A program made the translations under genes and the position numbers. From Diogma glabrata (lineage: Eukaryota; Arthropoda; Insecta; Diptera; Cylindrotomidae): a DNA stretch of 64,000 nucleotides. Of the stretch, positions 48,907 to 60,765 are shown in pieces. Each line of letters opens with the position of its first letter. Within the stretch, counting starts at the first letter, position 1. The stretch spans positions 1 to 64,000 of the forward strand of contig CAVNZG010001038.1 of the NCBI GenBank assembly GCA_963693315.1, in the 5' to 3' direction. Below the pieces are notes generated by a model that saw only the letters and a list, made by a program, of their open reading frames with translations, ran no database searches and was not told the DNA's origin.

Positions 48907-50524
48907 AAAATATGGAGGGGCTGAAATCTCACAGCTCTGAGATATCAAGACTTCGGTCTGGGTTAAAGATTTTGATATAGTTTTCGGTAAAAAACTTTTA
49001 TGAGGACATGGTTTTTAGTTTTGGGCAGCGATGTATATCAAACATAACTCTTTGTTAAAGTACAAGCATTTTTTTAACTCAGTTTAAAAATTTACTACAC
49101 AACTAACACGAAACATCAATACGTTGCCAGAAAATTATAATCAAAATTCCAAAAATATTGTAAAAATTAAATAAAGTCAAACTTTTTCAAAATTCCAAAA
49201 ATATTCCAAAAATTAGAATAAAATCAAATATTTAAATTTTTTCTAAATTCCAACATTTCAAAAATTCTTAAAAATTCAAACTTTTTCCAAAATTCTAAAA
49301 ATATTGCAAAAATTATTACAAAATCAAAAATTGAAATTTTTTTTCAAAATTCCAAAAATTATAATAATATCAAAAATTTAAAATTTTTCAAAATTCTAAA
49401 AATATTCCAAAAATTCTTACAAAATCAAAAATTAAAACTTTTGCCGATATTCTAAAAATATTGCAAAAATTATTACAAAATCAAAAATACAAACTTTTTC
49501 AAAATTCCAAAAATATTTCAAAAACTATAACAAATTCAAAAACTTCCATGTCTAATTTCATTTTCGATTACATTTACGTCATAAAAACAGCTACATTTTT
49601 TTTCCAAAAAATTGGCTAAAAAATAAATGAAATCATTTTTTGACACACTTGACATTATTTTTTGACAAACTTATAATGCCACAATTCTCAATAATAATAA
49701 TAAAATATCATGTCATACAAACTATTAATTTTATTGTTTTCTAAAAAAATAGGGTAAAAAATAAATAAAAACCTTTCTTTTGACACACTTGACAACATTT
49801 TTTGACAAACTTATAATCCATAATTCTCAATAATAATAATAAAATTTCATTTCAAAGAAACAATTTTATTTTTTTCCAAAAAAAGGGTAAAAAACTAAAT
49901 AAAAATCTTTTGACACACTTGACAACATTTTTTTGACAACCTCATAATGCCATAATTCTCAATAATAATAATAAAACTTCATTTCAAACAAACAATTAAT
50001 TTTATTTTTTTTTTCTAAAAAATTGGGTAAAAAAATAAATAAAAATCTTTCTTTTGACACACTTGACAACATTTTTTTGACAAACTTATAATGCAATAAT
50101 CTAGTTTTTGATCTTACATACCAATCCCGACCATCAAGATTTCTCCAAATTTAATGTTCCTACTCGTAATCACTTAAAATGAACGTTTTTTAAGCCAAAA
50201 ATATGAAAATTTGCTATTTTTGACACACATAATGATTTTTTGACACACTTCCGGTACAGTTATCGAACACAGCGTCCTTTCGGACCTGTCCCTTGTGAAT
50301 ACCTATTTTTAGAAAAAAAAATTTTGAAATCCCTCCAGCGGTTTTCCCTGCAGCGTAGGTAATGACGGCCGGCCGGCCGGCCGGCAGACAGACATACATT
50401 TTTTTTTTTTGCTTTTTTAGAATCAGGAGGTCCTAAAACGTCGAGAAATGTCAAAAAAAGTGGGGGTAAGAATTTCACTTTGAGCTCATGAATGTAATAC
50501 TTAGGTCTTTCAGACCGAAGTAAT
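48907..50524 (+). repeat. R element, copy A2 (forward)
   Basis: Same ends as A1, 17 bp downstream of it, but with four of the ~130-bp TTGACACACTTGACA units instead of two, and a longer A/T-rich array. The CCGGCCGGCCGG run near 50370 is longer than in A1. Absent as such from unit B. Confidence 0.8.
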
Positions 50525-50785
50525 AAAACATTTTATTGAATTAAATTTCTAATTGTTGATCTATTATATTATACATAAGCTATTTTTTTTATAATTTTCA
50601 ATACAATTTTCAAATTATTTTCAAAAAAAGCTTATGTAATTAATTGAATTTAAAATATTATTTCTTATCTGTCTGCCTAAGGCATTTTCATCCCATGGAA
50701 CATCAATTACTTCGGTCTGATAGACCTAAGTATTACATTCATGAGCTCAAAGTGAAATTCTTACCCCCACTTTTTTTGACATTTC
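50525..50785. repeat. Spacer plus 80-bp stub of an inverted R element, unit A
   Basis: 50525-50705 is a spacer identical to 56089-56269 in unit B. 50706-50785 is the first 80 bp of an R element in reverse orientation (ATTACTTCGGTCTGATAGAC...), cut exactly where Harbinger transposase sequence resumes. Unit B has the full inverted R at this place, so unit A lost it by deletion. Confidence 0.8.
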
Positions 50786-51952
50786 TTGATTGTTCAAAAG
50801 GAACTCTGATATGAAGACATATATTTTTCAAAGCTGCACACACATTTACTATTTGTGCAGCTTTTTTGGGAGCATAGTGCAGTTCCCTTGCACTTAAAAG
50901 ACACTGAAATCAAACCTTAGGAACGCCAATGCATCTTTCTATGACATTCCGCAACGTGTTGTATAGAGCTTCTCTACTGCCTTCGTTTGTGGCCCTAAAT
51001 GGTGTCAATAGCCAAGGCTCTAGCGGATAGCCAGAGTCACCTAGAAATAGAACAAAAGTTACACAACAAAGATCTATTTCAATGAACAATTATACACTTA
51101 CCGAGCAACCTATAATTAGAATTAGCAGTATTGTAATTCTGATGTAAATATTCACGATAGGTTGATAAAGTCAAAACAAGCAAGTCATGTGAAGCTCCTC
51201 CGTACCTTGAGTCTACAGCCATTATCCTCATATTGTGGTCACATGTCTAAAATACATTTTTTATTATTTAATAGTAATTTTAAATTTTGATAAAACCCTA
51301 AATATATAACAAACTTACAATCATTGTGTTAAAGCTATGCTTTCCCTTCCTATTAAAATAGAGGTGTTCATTCTCTACTGGTTAAAATAAATTTATATTG
51401 GTTCCATCCACACAGCCGAGTACACCAGGAAATATTGTAGAAGTAAACAGCTGCAGTTTGTCTATCGCGGAATGTTTGGCGGAATGATATCCATTTGGAG
51501 CATAACTATTGTTTTATCGCTGAAAGACCATCACTAATAGCAGTTGATACTGATGATTGCGACAAACCAATAAGAAAGTCATTTGGTAATGCTTTCGTGA
51601 TGCTTTCGGTAACGCTTTGTTGATAGCTGCCTTGAGCACAAAACCGTAGAGTGGCCGCTAATTTTAAAATATTGGGACAACTTGTTGATCTAGCTCAAAT
51701 CGGTAATTCATCGTTTATTTATTTGATGAGATATTTCACTGCATCTTTGGAGAGTCTGAATAATTTATTGAACCTGGAATTTAAATTGATAAACATAAAC
51801 ATTTCACATACAAAAACAAGTTCAACTCACTCTGTATTAGGTAGCTCGAAAATATTAGATTTGTCACGAAGTGACTTAAATAATAGATGAGGTGAAGTAT
51901 CATCATTATCACTATCGGTATCGCTTGAAAAATAATTTGCAATTGTGTCCAT
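50786..51952 (-). pseudogene. Harbinger DDE transposase (HARBI1-like), unit A
   Basis: Exons on the minus strand start with MDTIANYFSSDTDSDNDD at 51952. Later come FNKLFRLSKDAVKYLI, then FPGVLGCVDGTNI (first catalytic Asp), then MRIMAVDSRYGGASHDLL (second Asp), then [16 protein letters not shown] and [20 protein letters not shown] (Glu), then LHYAPKKAAQIVNVCAALKN. This order is diagnostic for PIF/Harbinger transposases, which cut and paste the element. Short introns with GT/AG ends separate the exons (for example the donor after PNTE at ~51830). Stops: two in the second exon (LIK-stop, PI-stop), one after NINLF, and one after GVPKV. The C-terminus is lost to the R insertion. Confidence 0.85.
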
Positions 51953-52425
51953 ATTTAATTTATGAATTCTATCTTTTGCAAACTTTATTGAAATGAATTA
52001 TTAAAATCAAAACTACTTGTTGCAAACCACACTTCAAATCGTAAACACTAAACAAAAAAATCAAACAAACTATATATGCCATAATATAACTATAAAACAT
52101 AAAATTATAATCTAATTTATCTATAACAAAACATTTAATTTTTAAACACACTTAATTACAACAATTTCAATGAAACAAGTTTAGCTCTAAAAAAAAGAAA
52201 ACAAATAAAAATAAACCATTTATTTATTTATTTTATTATTTTGTTTTTCCTCAACAATTTATAATTACAAACCGTCAAAATTTAACCAAGGTTAGAATTT
52301 TTCGAAAAGGTTTACCCATTTTAATAAAATTTCCCATTTAAGAAATGGCGACTATTTTGTAGTGGACAATTTTATTTTCGATCGAGTTCAGAAATACCAA
52401 AACGAATTCAAATCGAATCGAGCAT
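51953..52425. other. Harbinger right arm, unit A
   Basis: AT-rich 5' flank of the transposase gene. The last bases (ATCGAATCGAGCAT) abut the start of unit B without any gap. Confidence 0.7.
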
Positions 52426-52489
52426 GAAGGTGAGTCGAGAATCAGTCCAATATACTCTGGTATATGACTGGATTATTGGTTCTGCTTGA

Positions 52490-53690
52490 TACAAAAGTAG
52501 TAGTAGTAGTATCTCTGCTCGCGACCTCTAGAGAAGTATATTTCCTGCGTTTTGTTGCAGTTTCTGGGTTCCAACCCTAGGGCGATTCCACAGATCTTCC
52601 TTAACAGGTCCGTCACATTCTCTGGACATATTAATTGGTGCTAACCATTATGTGTTGTGCCCTCATATGCGGGACATTTGTTGATAGCTTGGGGGTCGGG
52701 TCTGTCCATGTAGTTATTTAATATTCGTGACTGACCGGATCTTAATTGCGCTAGAACGCATCTAGTGCTGCGAAGCAATTGATTCTCTTTTATACAGCGA
52801 TAAGGGGCTTAGCGAAACCGAAGAACCTGAGCTATAGTAGGCTCCAGCCTGGTCTTGCAAATCGTAAACCTGTTGTCATGTCAAGCGGTAACGGGGAGCT
52901 CGGCTTAGCCACCCAGGTCGCGGGAAGGTGCTCCCTTAATTATCACCCTCTTTTGGGTACACACTAAAGAGGACTCAGGTAGGGTCAAACCATGAAAGGT
53001 ACCAAGCCTCTGTGCACCTGTCGTCCCAGTTGTACATAGACTTCTAACAGGTATAGACGAAGGCCTGTTGGTGACCTTTATTGCGTCTTAACTCGTGGAA
53101 GCAATATGGGCAAATTTCGAAGTAATATTTTTTATCTTAAATTTCTTAAAATGTTTGTTTTCTAACGATTTCTTTTATTTCTGTCAAAAGTTTTTACAGT
53201 GCCATGAATTCTTTAAATTCAGGTACTAAATCTTCGACACTGCAAGCTACATTGTTCGCAGAACGCTCTGCCTCAAATTCCACCGTTTTGGAAACTCCTA
53301 AAGAAATCCCCCAAATCCAGTCTTTAGGAGCAAGTGCAAGTGATCTCGGAGAGCCATCATATGACATCCGGTTGCGGTTCTCAATGCTGTGTTTTGTATT
53401 GTTTTTTAACTTCTTCCAGTGAGTTTCAGCAGCTTTGGGTGTCCATATGGGTGCAGCATAGTTTATAATTGGTCGGTTTATTATTTTTATCCTTGGTCTA
53501 TGAACTACCCGCTAATAATTCATGTAATTAAATTTAGACATCACCTATTGTGCATGAGAATTGAGCAATGGGTCGAATGTTTCCACCAACAGTCTCGGAT
53601 TTTTAACTGTCGTATTAAGTATTTTGTCAATGCAGATGCTTAGTGTTGTATTCACCTCCTTCGTCCATTTTTGGGAATTCCAAAGCTAAG
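52490..53690 (-). pseudogene. Jockey-like LINE 3' fragment, unit B
   Basis: Copy of the minus-strand fragment at 45440-46640 with the same stops. Only a few substitutions separate the two (for example one in the VAETHW region and one near 53544). Confidence 0.82.
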
Positions 53691-53772
53691 ATAACATATT
53701 CTAAGTATTATATGCTTTATTAAAGCATAACAAAATACAACTTTACAACAATATGATGCTTTAGTCAACTTT

Positions 53773-54375
53773 ATGGAAGATCACCAAGCATTAGCAAAGG
53801 GATTCAATACATCACCGGAAGGCCGAACCAGTTCCAAAAATCTATGGAAAGAAGTTGAAGTGCGACTGAACAGCATTGGACCGCCTGTTAGAAATTCGGG
53901 GGGTTGAAAAAAGTCTGGGCAGACTATAAATATAATATAAAAAAAACTGAAGCAAAATAAAATCAATATCTCAATAACTGGAGGCGGCCCATCAAAATCG
54001 CATACATTCTCTCAGTTTGAAGAAACTGTTATTAGGAAAATAAGTTTAAAAGAATCAGTGAATGGGATTGCAGATGCTGTATCTTTTGGGAATACAGAAC
54101 TGTGTCTACCAAATATAGAAAACATTCCTCCAGTATCCATTGAATTTGATAAAAGCAATGCTACAACACAAAATACGGAGGAAGTTCAAATGCACCCAAC
54201 AAGAAATGATAAACAAAAACTATCAAAAAAACAATTACTAGAAAGGCAGGTGTAGTGTCAAAAACGTTTTCAAGAAAATGTGAATGACAAACTGCACAGT
54301 GTTGGAGAGACATTGATAGACACAAATAAAACTCTGCAACAAATGCTAAAACTATTTGAAAAGCGATACGTTTAA
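53773..54375 (+). pseudogene. Harbinger Myb/SANT-like DNA-binding protein, unit B
   Basis: Same length and same disabling changes as the unit A copy (frameshift at the GGW position, A-run frameshift, TAG at 54253-54255). Only a few base differences, such as RSSGG versus RNSGG. The gene was therefore dead before the duplication. Confidence 0.75.
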
Positions 54376-54619
54376 GAAAAAAGAAAATTTTCTCTAGAAG
54401 AGCGGAAAATACAAATAAGAAAAATAAATATGATGGAAGAAATGTGATATAAGAAAACTTCATTTATGTGATATAATATATTCAAAGAATAATATAAAAA
54501 AAATATTTATTAGTAACTAAGCAATTTAATTATTATTAAAGTTCAAATAAACTATTTATGTAAAAAATAATATAATATTGAAATGAATTATAAAATGAAT
54601 TAATATGAATATAAAATTG

Positions 54620-56088
54620 AAAATATGGAGGGGCTGAAATCTCACAGCTCTGAGATATCAAGACTTTGGTCTGGGTTAAGGATTTTGATATAGTTTTCGG
54701 CAAAAAACTTTTATGATGACATGGTTTTTAGTTTTGGGCAGCGATGTATATCAAACATAACTCTTTGTTAAAGTACAAGTATTTTTTTATCTCTGTTTAG
54801 AAATTTATTACAAAACTAACACGAAACATCAATACGTGGCCGCAAAATTATAATCAAAATTCCAAAAATATTGTTAAAATCAAACTTTTTCAAAATTCCA
54901 AAAATTAGAATAAAATCAAATACTTAAATTTTTTCTAAATTCCAATAATATTTCAAAAATTCTTAAAAATTCAAACTTTTTCCAAAATTCTAAAAATATT
55001 GCAAAAATTATAATAAAATCAAAAATTAAAAATTTTTCAAAATTCTAAAAATATTGCAAAAAATTATTACAAAATCAAAAATACAAACTTTTTTCAAAAT
55101 TCCAAAAATATTTAAAAATCTATAACAAATTCAAAAATTTCCATGTCCTATTTTTCATTTTCAATTACATATACGTCATAAAAACAGCTACGTTTTTTTC
55201 CAAAAAATAAATGAAATTATTTTTTGACACACTTGACATTATTTTTTTGACAAACTCATATGGCATTATAATTCTCAATAATAATAATAAAATTTCATTT
55301 CAAATAATTTTATTTTTTTCCAAAAATTGGGTAAAAAAATAAATAAAAATCTTTATTTTGACACACTTGACAACATTTTTTTGACAAACTTATAATGCCA
55401 TAATTCTCAATAATAATAATAAAATTACATTCAAACAAATAATTCATTTTATTTTTTTCCAAAAAATTGGGTAAAAAAATAAATAAAAATCTTTCTTTTG
55501 ACACACTTGACAACATTTTTTTGACAAACTTATAATGCAATAATCTAGTTTTTGATCTCTCATACCAATCCCTACCATCAAGATTTCTCCAAATTTAATG
55601 TTCCTACTCGTAATCACTTAAAATGAACGTTTTTTAAGCCAAAAATATGAAAATTTGCTATTTTTGACACACATAATGATTTTTTTGACACACTTCCAGT
55701 ACAGTTATCGAACACAGCGTCCTTTCGGACCTGTCCCTTAAGTATTTTTGAAATCCCTCCAAAGCCAAAAATATGAAAATTTGCTATTTTTGACACACAT
55801 AATGATTTTTTTGACACACTTCCGGTACAGTTATCGAACACAGCGTCCTTTCGGACCTGTCCCTTGTGAATACCTATTTTTAGAAAAAAAAATTTTGAAA
55901 TCCCTCCAGCGGTTTTCCCTGCAGCGTAGGTAATGACGGCCGGCCGGCAGACAGACATACATTTTTTTTTTTTTGCTTTTTTAGAATCAGGAGGTCCTAA
56001 AACGTCGAGAAATGTCAAAAAAAGTGGGGGTAAGAATTTCACTTTGAGCTCATGAATGTAATACTTAGGTCTTTCAGACCGAAGTAAT
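54620..56088 (+). repeat. R element, copy B1 (forward)
   Basis: Same ends as A1. Three ~130-bp TTGACACACTTGACA units. The A/T-rich array is shorter than in A1, and the conserved end block (TATTTTTGACACACATAATG ... CTTTCGGACCTGTCCCTT) is partly duplicated at 55640-55870. Confidence 0.8.
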
Positions 56089-56269
56089 AAAACATTTTAT
56101 TGAATTAAATTTCTAATTGTTGATCTATTATATTATACATAAGCTATTTTTTTTATAATTTTCAATACAATTTTCAAATTATTTTCAAAAAAAGCTTATG
56201 TAATTAATTGAATTTAAAATATTATTTCTTATCTGTCTGCCTAAGGCATTTTCATCCCATGGAACATCA
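56089..56269. repeat. Spacer between the two R elements of unit B
   Basis: 181 bp, the same as 50525-50705. It contains an inverted pair (AAGCTATTTTTTT.../...AAAAAAAGCTTATG). Confidence 0.75.
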
Positions 56270-58023
56270 ATTACTTCGGTCTGATAGACCTAAGTATTAC
56301 ATTCATGAGCTCAAAGTGAAATTCTTACCCCCACTTTTTTTGACATTTCTCGACGTTTTAGGACCTCCTGATTCTAAAAAAGCAAAAAAAAAAAATGTAT
56401 GTCTGTCTGCCGTCCGTCCGGCCGCCGTCATTACCTACGCTGCAGGGAAAACCGCTGGAGGGATTTCAAAATTTTTTTTTCTAAAAATAGGTATTCACAA
56501 GGGACAGGTCCGAAAGGACGCTGTGTTCGATAACTGTACCGGAAGTGTGTCATAAAAATCATTATGTGTGTCAAAAATAGCAAATTATCATATTTTTGGC
56601 TTAAAAAACGTTCATTTTAAGTGATTACGAGTAGGAACATTAAATTTGGAGAAATATTGATGGTTGGAATTGGTATGTGAGATCAAAAACTATATTATTG
56701 CATTATAAGTTTGTCAAAAAAATGTTGTCAAGTGTGTCAAAAGAAAGATTTTTATTTATTTTTTTACCCAATTTTTTGGAAAAAAAAATAAAATTAATTG
56801 TTTGTTTGAAATGAAGTTTTATTATTATTATTGAGAATTATGGCATTTTAAGTTTGTCAAAAAAATGTTGTCAAGTGTGTCAAAAGAAAGATTTTCATTT
56901 ATTTTTTGGAAAAAAAAAAATAAAATTAATTGTTTGTTTGAAATGAAGTTTTATTATTATTATTGAGAATTATGGCATTATAAGTTTGTCAAAAAAATGT
57001 TGTCAAGTGTGTCAAAAGATTTTTATTTAGTTTTTTACCCAATTTTTTGGAAAAAAATAAAATTGTTTCTTTGAAGTGAAATTTTATTATTATTATAGAG
57101 AATTATGGATTATAAGTTTGTCAAAAAAATGTTGTCAAGTGTGTCAAAAGAAAGGTTTTTATTTATTTTTTACCCTATTTTTTTAGAAAATAATAAAATT
57201 AATAGTTTGTATGACATGATATTTTATTATTATTATAAGGAATTATGGCATTATAAGTTTGTCAAAAAAATGTTGTCAAGTGTGTCGAAAAATGATTTCA
57301 TTTATTTTTTTAGCCAATTTTTTGGAAAAAAAAAAATGTTGCTGTTTTTATGACGTAAATGTAATTGAAAATGAAATTGGACATGGAAATTTTTGAATTT
57401 GTTATAGTTTTTGAAATATTTTTGGAATTTTGAAAAAGTTTGTATTTTTGATTTTGTAATAATTTTTGCAATATTTTTAGAATATCGGCAAAAGTTTTAA
57501 TTTTTGATTTTGTAAGAATTTTTGGAATATTTTTAGAATTTTGAAAAATTTTAAATTTTTGATATTATTATAATTTTGGGAATTTTGAAAAAACTTTCAA
57601 TTTTTGATTTTGTAATAATTTTTGCAATATTTTTAGAATTTTGGAAAAAGTTTGAATTTTTAAGAATTTTTGAAATGTTGGAATTTAGAAAAAATTTAAG
57701 TATTTGATTTTTTTCTAATTTTTGGAATATTTTTGGAATTTTGAAAAAGTTTGACTTTATTTAATTTTTACAATGTTTTTGGAATTTTGATTATAATTTT
57801 CTGGCAACGTATTGATGTTTCGTGTTAGTTATGTAGTAAATTTTTAAACTGAGATTAAAAATACTTGTACTTTAACAAAGAGTTATGTTTGATATACATC
57901 GCTGCCCAAAACTAAAAACCATGTCCTCATAAAAGTTTTTTGCTGAAAACTATATCAAAATCTTTAACCCAGACCGAAGTCTTGATATCTCAGAGCTGTG
58001 AGATTTCAGCCCCTCCATATTTT
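56270..58023 (-). repeat. R element, copy B2 (inverted, longest)
   Basis: Reverse-complement R element, 1754 bp, with five ~130-bp units (TGTCAAGTGTGTCAAAAGAA on plus) and a long A/T-rich array. Its outer end joins Harbinger transposase sequence at 58024, which carries ~25 codons more of the C-terminus than unit A. The paired forward B1 and inverted B2 would form a large foldback. Confidence 0.85.
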
Positions 58024-59223
58024 CTATTTGCACTTCTGAGTTAACAACATTTTCTTTTGATTGTTCAAAAGGAACTCTGATATGAAGACATATATTTTTC
58101 AAAGCTGCACACACATTTACTATTTGTGCAGCTTTTTTGGGAACATAGTGCAGTTCCCTTGCACTTAAAAGACACTGAAATCAAACCTTAGGAACGCCAA
58201 TGCATCTTTCTATGACATTCCGCAACGTGTTGTATAGAGCTTCTCTACTGCCTTCGTTTGTGGCCCTAAATGGTGTCAATAGCCAAGGCTCTAGCGGATA
58301 GCCAGAGTCACCTAGAAATAGAACAAAAGTTACACAACAAAGATCTATTTCAATGAACAATTATACACTTACCGAGCAACCTATAATTAGAATTAGCAGT
58401 ATTGTAATTCTGATGTAAATATTCACGATAGGTTGATAAAGTCAAAACAAGCAAGTCATGTGAAGCTCCTCCGTACCTTGAGTCTACAGCCATTATCCTC
58501 ATATTGTGGTCACATGTCTAAAATACATTTTTTATTATTTAATAGTAATTTTAAATTTTGATAAAACCCTAAATATATAACAAACTTACAATCATTGTGT
58601 TAAAGCTATGCTTTCCCTTCCTATTAAAATAGAGGTGTTCATTCTCTACTGGTTAAAATAAATTTATATTGGTTCCATCCACACAGCCGAGTACACCAGG
58701 AAATATTGTAGAAGTAAACAGCTGCAGTTTGTCTATCGCGGAATGTTTGGCGAAATGATATCCATTTGGAGCATAACTATTGTTTTATCGCTGAAAGACC
58801 ATCACTAATAGCAGTTGATACTGATGATTGCGACAAACCAATAAGAAAGTCATTTGGTAATGCTTTCGTGACGCTTTCGGTAACGCTTTGTTGATAGCTG
58901 CCTTGAGCACAAAACCGTAGAGTGGCCGCTAATTTTAAAATATTGGGACAACTTGTTGATCTAGCTCAAATCGGTAATTCATCGTTTATTTATTTGATGA
59001 GATATTTCACTGCATCTTTGGAGAGTCTGAATAATTTATTGAACCTGGAATTTAAATTGATAAACATAAACATTTCACATACAAAAACAAGTTCAACTCA
59101 CTCTGTATTAGGTAGCTCGAAAATATTAGATTTGTCACGAAGTGACTTAAATAATAGATGAGGTGAAGTATCATCATTATCACTATCGGTATCGCTTGAA
59201 AAATAATGTGCAATTGTGTCCAT
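58024..59223 (-). pseudogene. Harbinger DDE transposase (HARBI1-like), unit B
   Basis: Identical layout and stops to unit A (catalytic blocks CVDGTNI, DSRYGGASHD, IERCIGV), starting at 59223. It keeps the extra C-terminal piece KENVVNSEVQIENM before the R junction. Shared stops show that the transposase was inactive before duplication. Confidence 0.85.
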
Positions 59224-59742
59224 ATTTAATTTATGAATTCTATCTTTTGCAAACTTTATTGAAATGAATTATTAAAATCAAAACTACTTGTTGCAAACCA
59301 CACTTCAAATCAAAAACACTAAACAAAAAAATCAAACAAACTATATATGCCATAATATAACTATAAAACATAAAATTATAATCTAATTTATCTATAACAA
59401 AACATTTAATTTTTAAACACACTTAATTACAACAATTTCAATGAAACAAGTTTAGCTCTAAAAAAAAGAAAACAAATAAAAATAAACCATTTATTTATTT
59501 ATTTTATTATTTTGTTTTTCCTCAACAATTTATAATTACAAACCGTCAAAATTTAACCAAGGTTAGAATTTTTCGAAAAGGTTTACCCATTTTAATAAAA
59601 TTTCCCATTTAAGAAATGGCGACTATTTTGTAGTGGACAATTTTATTTTCGATCGAGTTCAGAAATACCAAAACGAATTCAAATCGAATCGAGCATTCGA
59701 AACGAATATGAATTCGAAGCGGATTCACAAATAGGGCTGCAG

Positions 59743-60210
59743 GATTTGGATTTCATCAAAATTGACCAAAGAGTTTCAGAATAAATGTTGAGCAAAATTT
59801 GTTATCATCTTCACTATTTAACGGAAGCAAATATTGGCTTGGCTTTTTTCCCAGAGATTTCGTTTGATGAAAAACGAAAAATGGTTCAAAACCTTGAGGT
59901 CCCAGCACAAGACATCCCCATCGCACCCCAAACTCGAAAAAAAAAAGATTTTGACGCAGTCAAACATATGCAACTTTTTGCTAATAAGAACATTAGTGAT
60001 TTTGTCACAGAAAAAACTCAGAGTTATTTTAATCGATTTAGAATTTGTATTGATTTTTTGCTTCATGACTCATCGGAATGAGGATTTCCTCAAAGCAACG
60101 TTGTTTTGACAAAGTTTGCATGTTGTTAATGATACCGCCGAACTCGGTGTTAAGTTGATGACACGGAATACAACAGCATTCTAACTAAAGACGAGGAAGG
60201 TACACAATAC
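59743..60210 (+). pseudogene. Outer-element transposase-like gene, segment 3 (C-terminus)
   Basis: The frame from 59785 reads HYLTEANIGLAFFPEISFDE, then KRKMVQNLEV, then NKNISDFVTEKTQSYFNRF and FLLHDSSEW. After a frameshift it gives HVVNDTAELGVKL and ILTKDEEGTQY. This is the C-terminal order of the same uncharacterised transposase-like family as segments 1 and 2 (L.YLSEELI.LAFFD..VS...KRKMV; FVT..T..FF.RF; VVND.AERGV.L...LTKDEEQ.QF). It shows that the 15.4-kb Harbinger sits inside one gene. Confidence 0.65.
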
Positions 60211-60407
60211 ACTATTCAGGTGGGCGAAAACTACAGATGCAAATACCCATCATACAATAAATCTAATTTAATTTATTGAATTGTTTTGGAAAAATGTTGC
60301 TTTTGAATGAAAAATTGTTATAACTTTAACCATAAAAATTAATTTTTTTCTTTGAAAAAAGATTATTATGAATTAGTGAATTTTCGTATATGTAAGTAGA
60401 AAAATTA

Positions 60408-60740
60408 AGATAAATCGCTTTTCTAAGATCGATTTCTACATACTTAGGCTCGTTAGAATCGTTAATTAATTAGCTTTTAATAAAAAAAATCAAAATTATG
60501 AGATATATTATGTTTTAAGATAATTATATCTGATAAATATAAAAAATCCTATTATTCTGCTCATTTTCTTATCTTCGACGCCACTGCGCGGTGGGTAATT
60601 ATTTTCCGATTTCAATAAAACTTGATATAAATCATATTCGAGTCAAATGGAACATAATTAGCCGGTGGGAGCGAAGAAAAAGATGGTTTGAAAATTGTTC
60701 ATACATATCTGGTCATGCTTAATGTCCCCCTTTCTAAGCC
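60408..60740 (-). repeat. Right long inverted terminal repeat of the outer nested element
   Basis: Reverse complement of 42778-43105. The core CTTATCTTCGACGCCACTGC, then GCGGTGGGTAATTATTTTCC, is the most conserved. Confidence 0.8.
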
Positions 60741-60765
60741 TTGAATACTTGATTTCCTGCTACTA

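Larger units (their letters stand above)
45376..52425. repeat. Large direct duplication inside Harbinger, unit A (7050 bp)
   Basis: Begins GAAGGTGAGTCGAGAATCAG and ends CAAATCGAATCGAGCAT. Unit B begins with the same GAAGG at 52426, directly after this end. Outer parts (45376-47567 and 50786-52425) match unit B with only rare single-base differences. The middle differs in structure: A has two forward copies of the R element and a stub of an inverted one. Confidence 0.93.
52426..59696. repeat. Large direct duplication inside Harbinger, unit B (7271 bp)
   Basis: Starts exactly where unit A ends. After 59696 the sequence continues into the true right end of the Harbinger (TCGAAACGAATATGAATTCG). 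Offset to unit A is 7050 bp in the left part and 7271 in the right part. Carries one forward R element and one full-length inverted R element. Confidence 0.93.
44339..59742. mobile_element. Harbinger element (15.4 kb, internally duplicated)
   Basis: Element proper 44342-59739. The left end is GAGCCCTATTTGTGAAT, and the right end read inward is CAGCCCTATTTGTGAAT. It is flanked by the trinucleotide CAG on both sides (44339-44341 and 59740-59742), fitting the CWG-type 3-bp target duplications known for animal Harbingers. It carries both standard Harbinger genes, Myb-like on plus and DDE transposase on minus, each twice because of an internal ~7-kb direct duplication. It splits the outer-element transposase-like gene. 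Confidence 0.82.

Noticed and set aside
48250..50110. Regularly spaced repeats suggesting a CRISPR-like array
   Set aside because: Spacer-like parts are themselves repeats, units are ~130 bp, and the genome is eukaryotic.
55614..56555. Frames of 115-142 codons over the R element end block, conserved among copies
   Set aside because: Conservation is at DNA level between recent copies. Frame length and start vary, and internal blocks duplicate or delete freely. No domain or signal seen.
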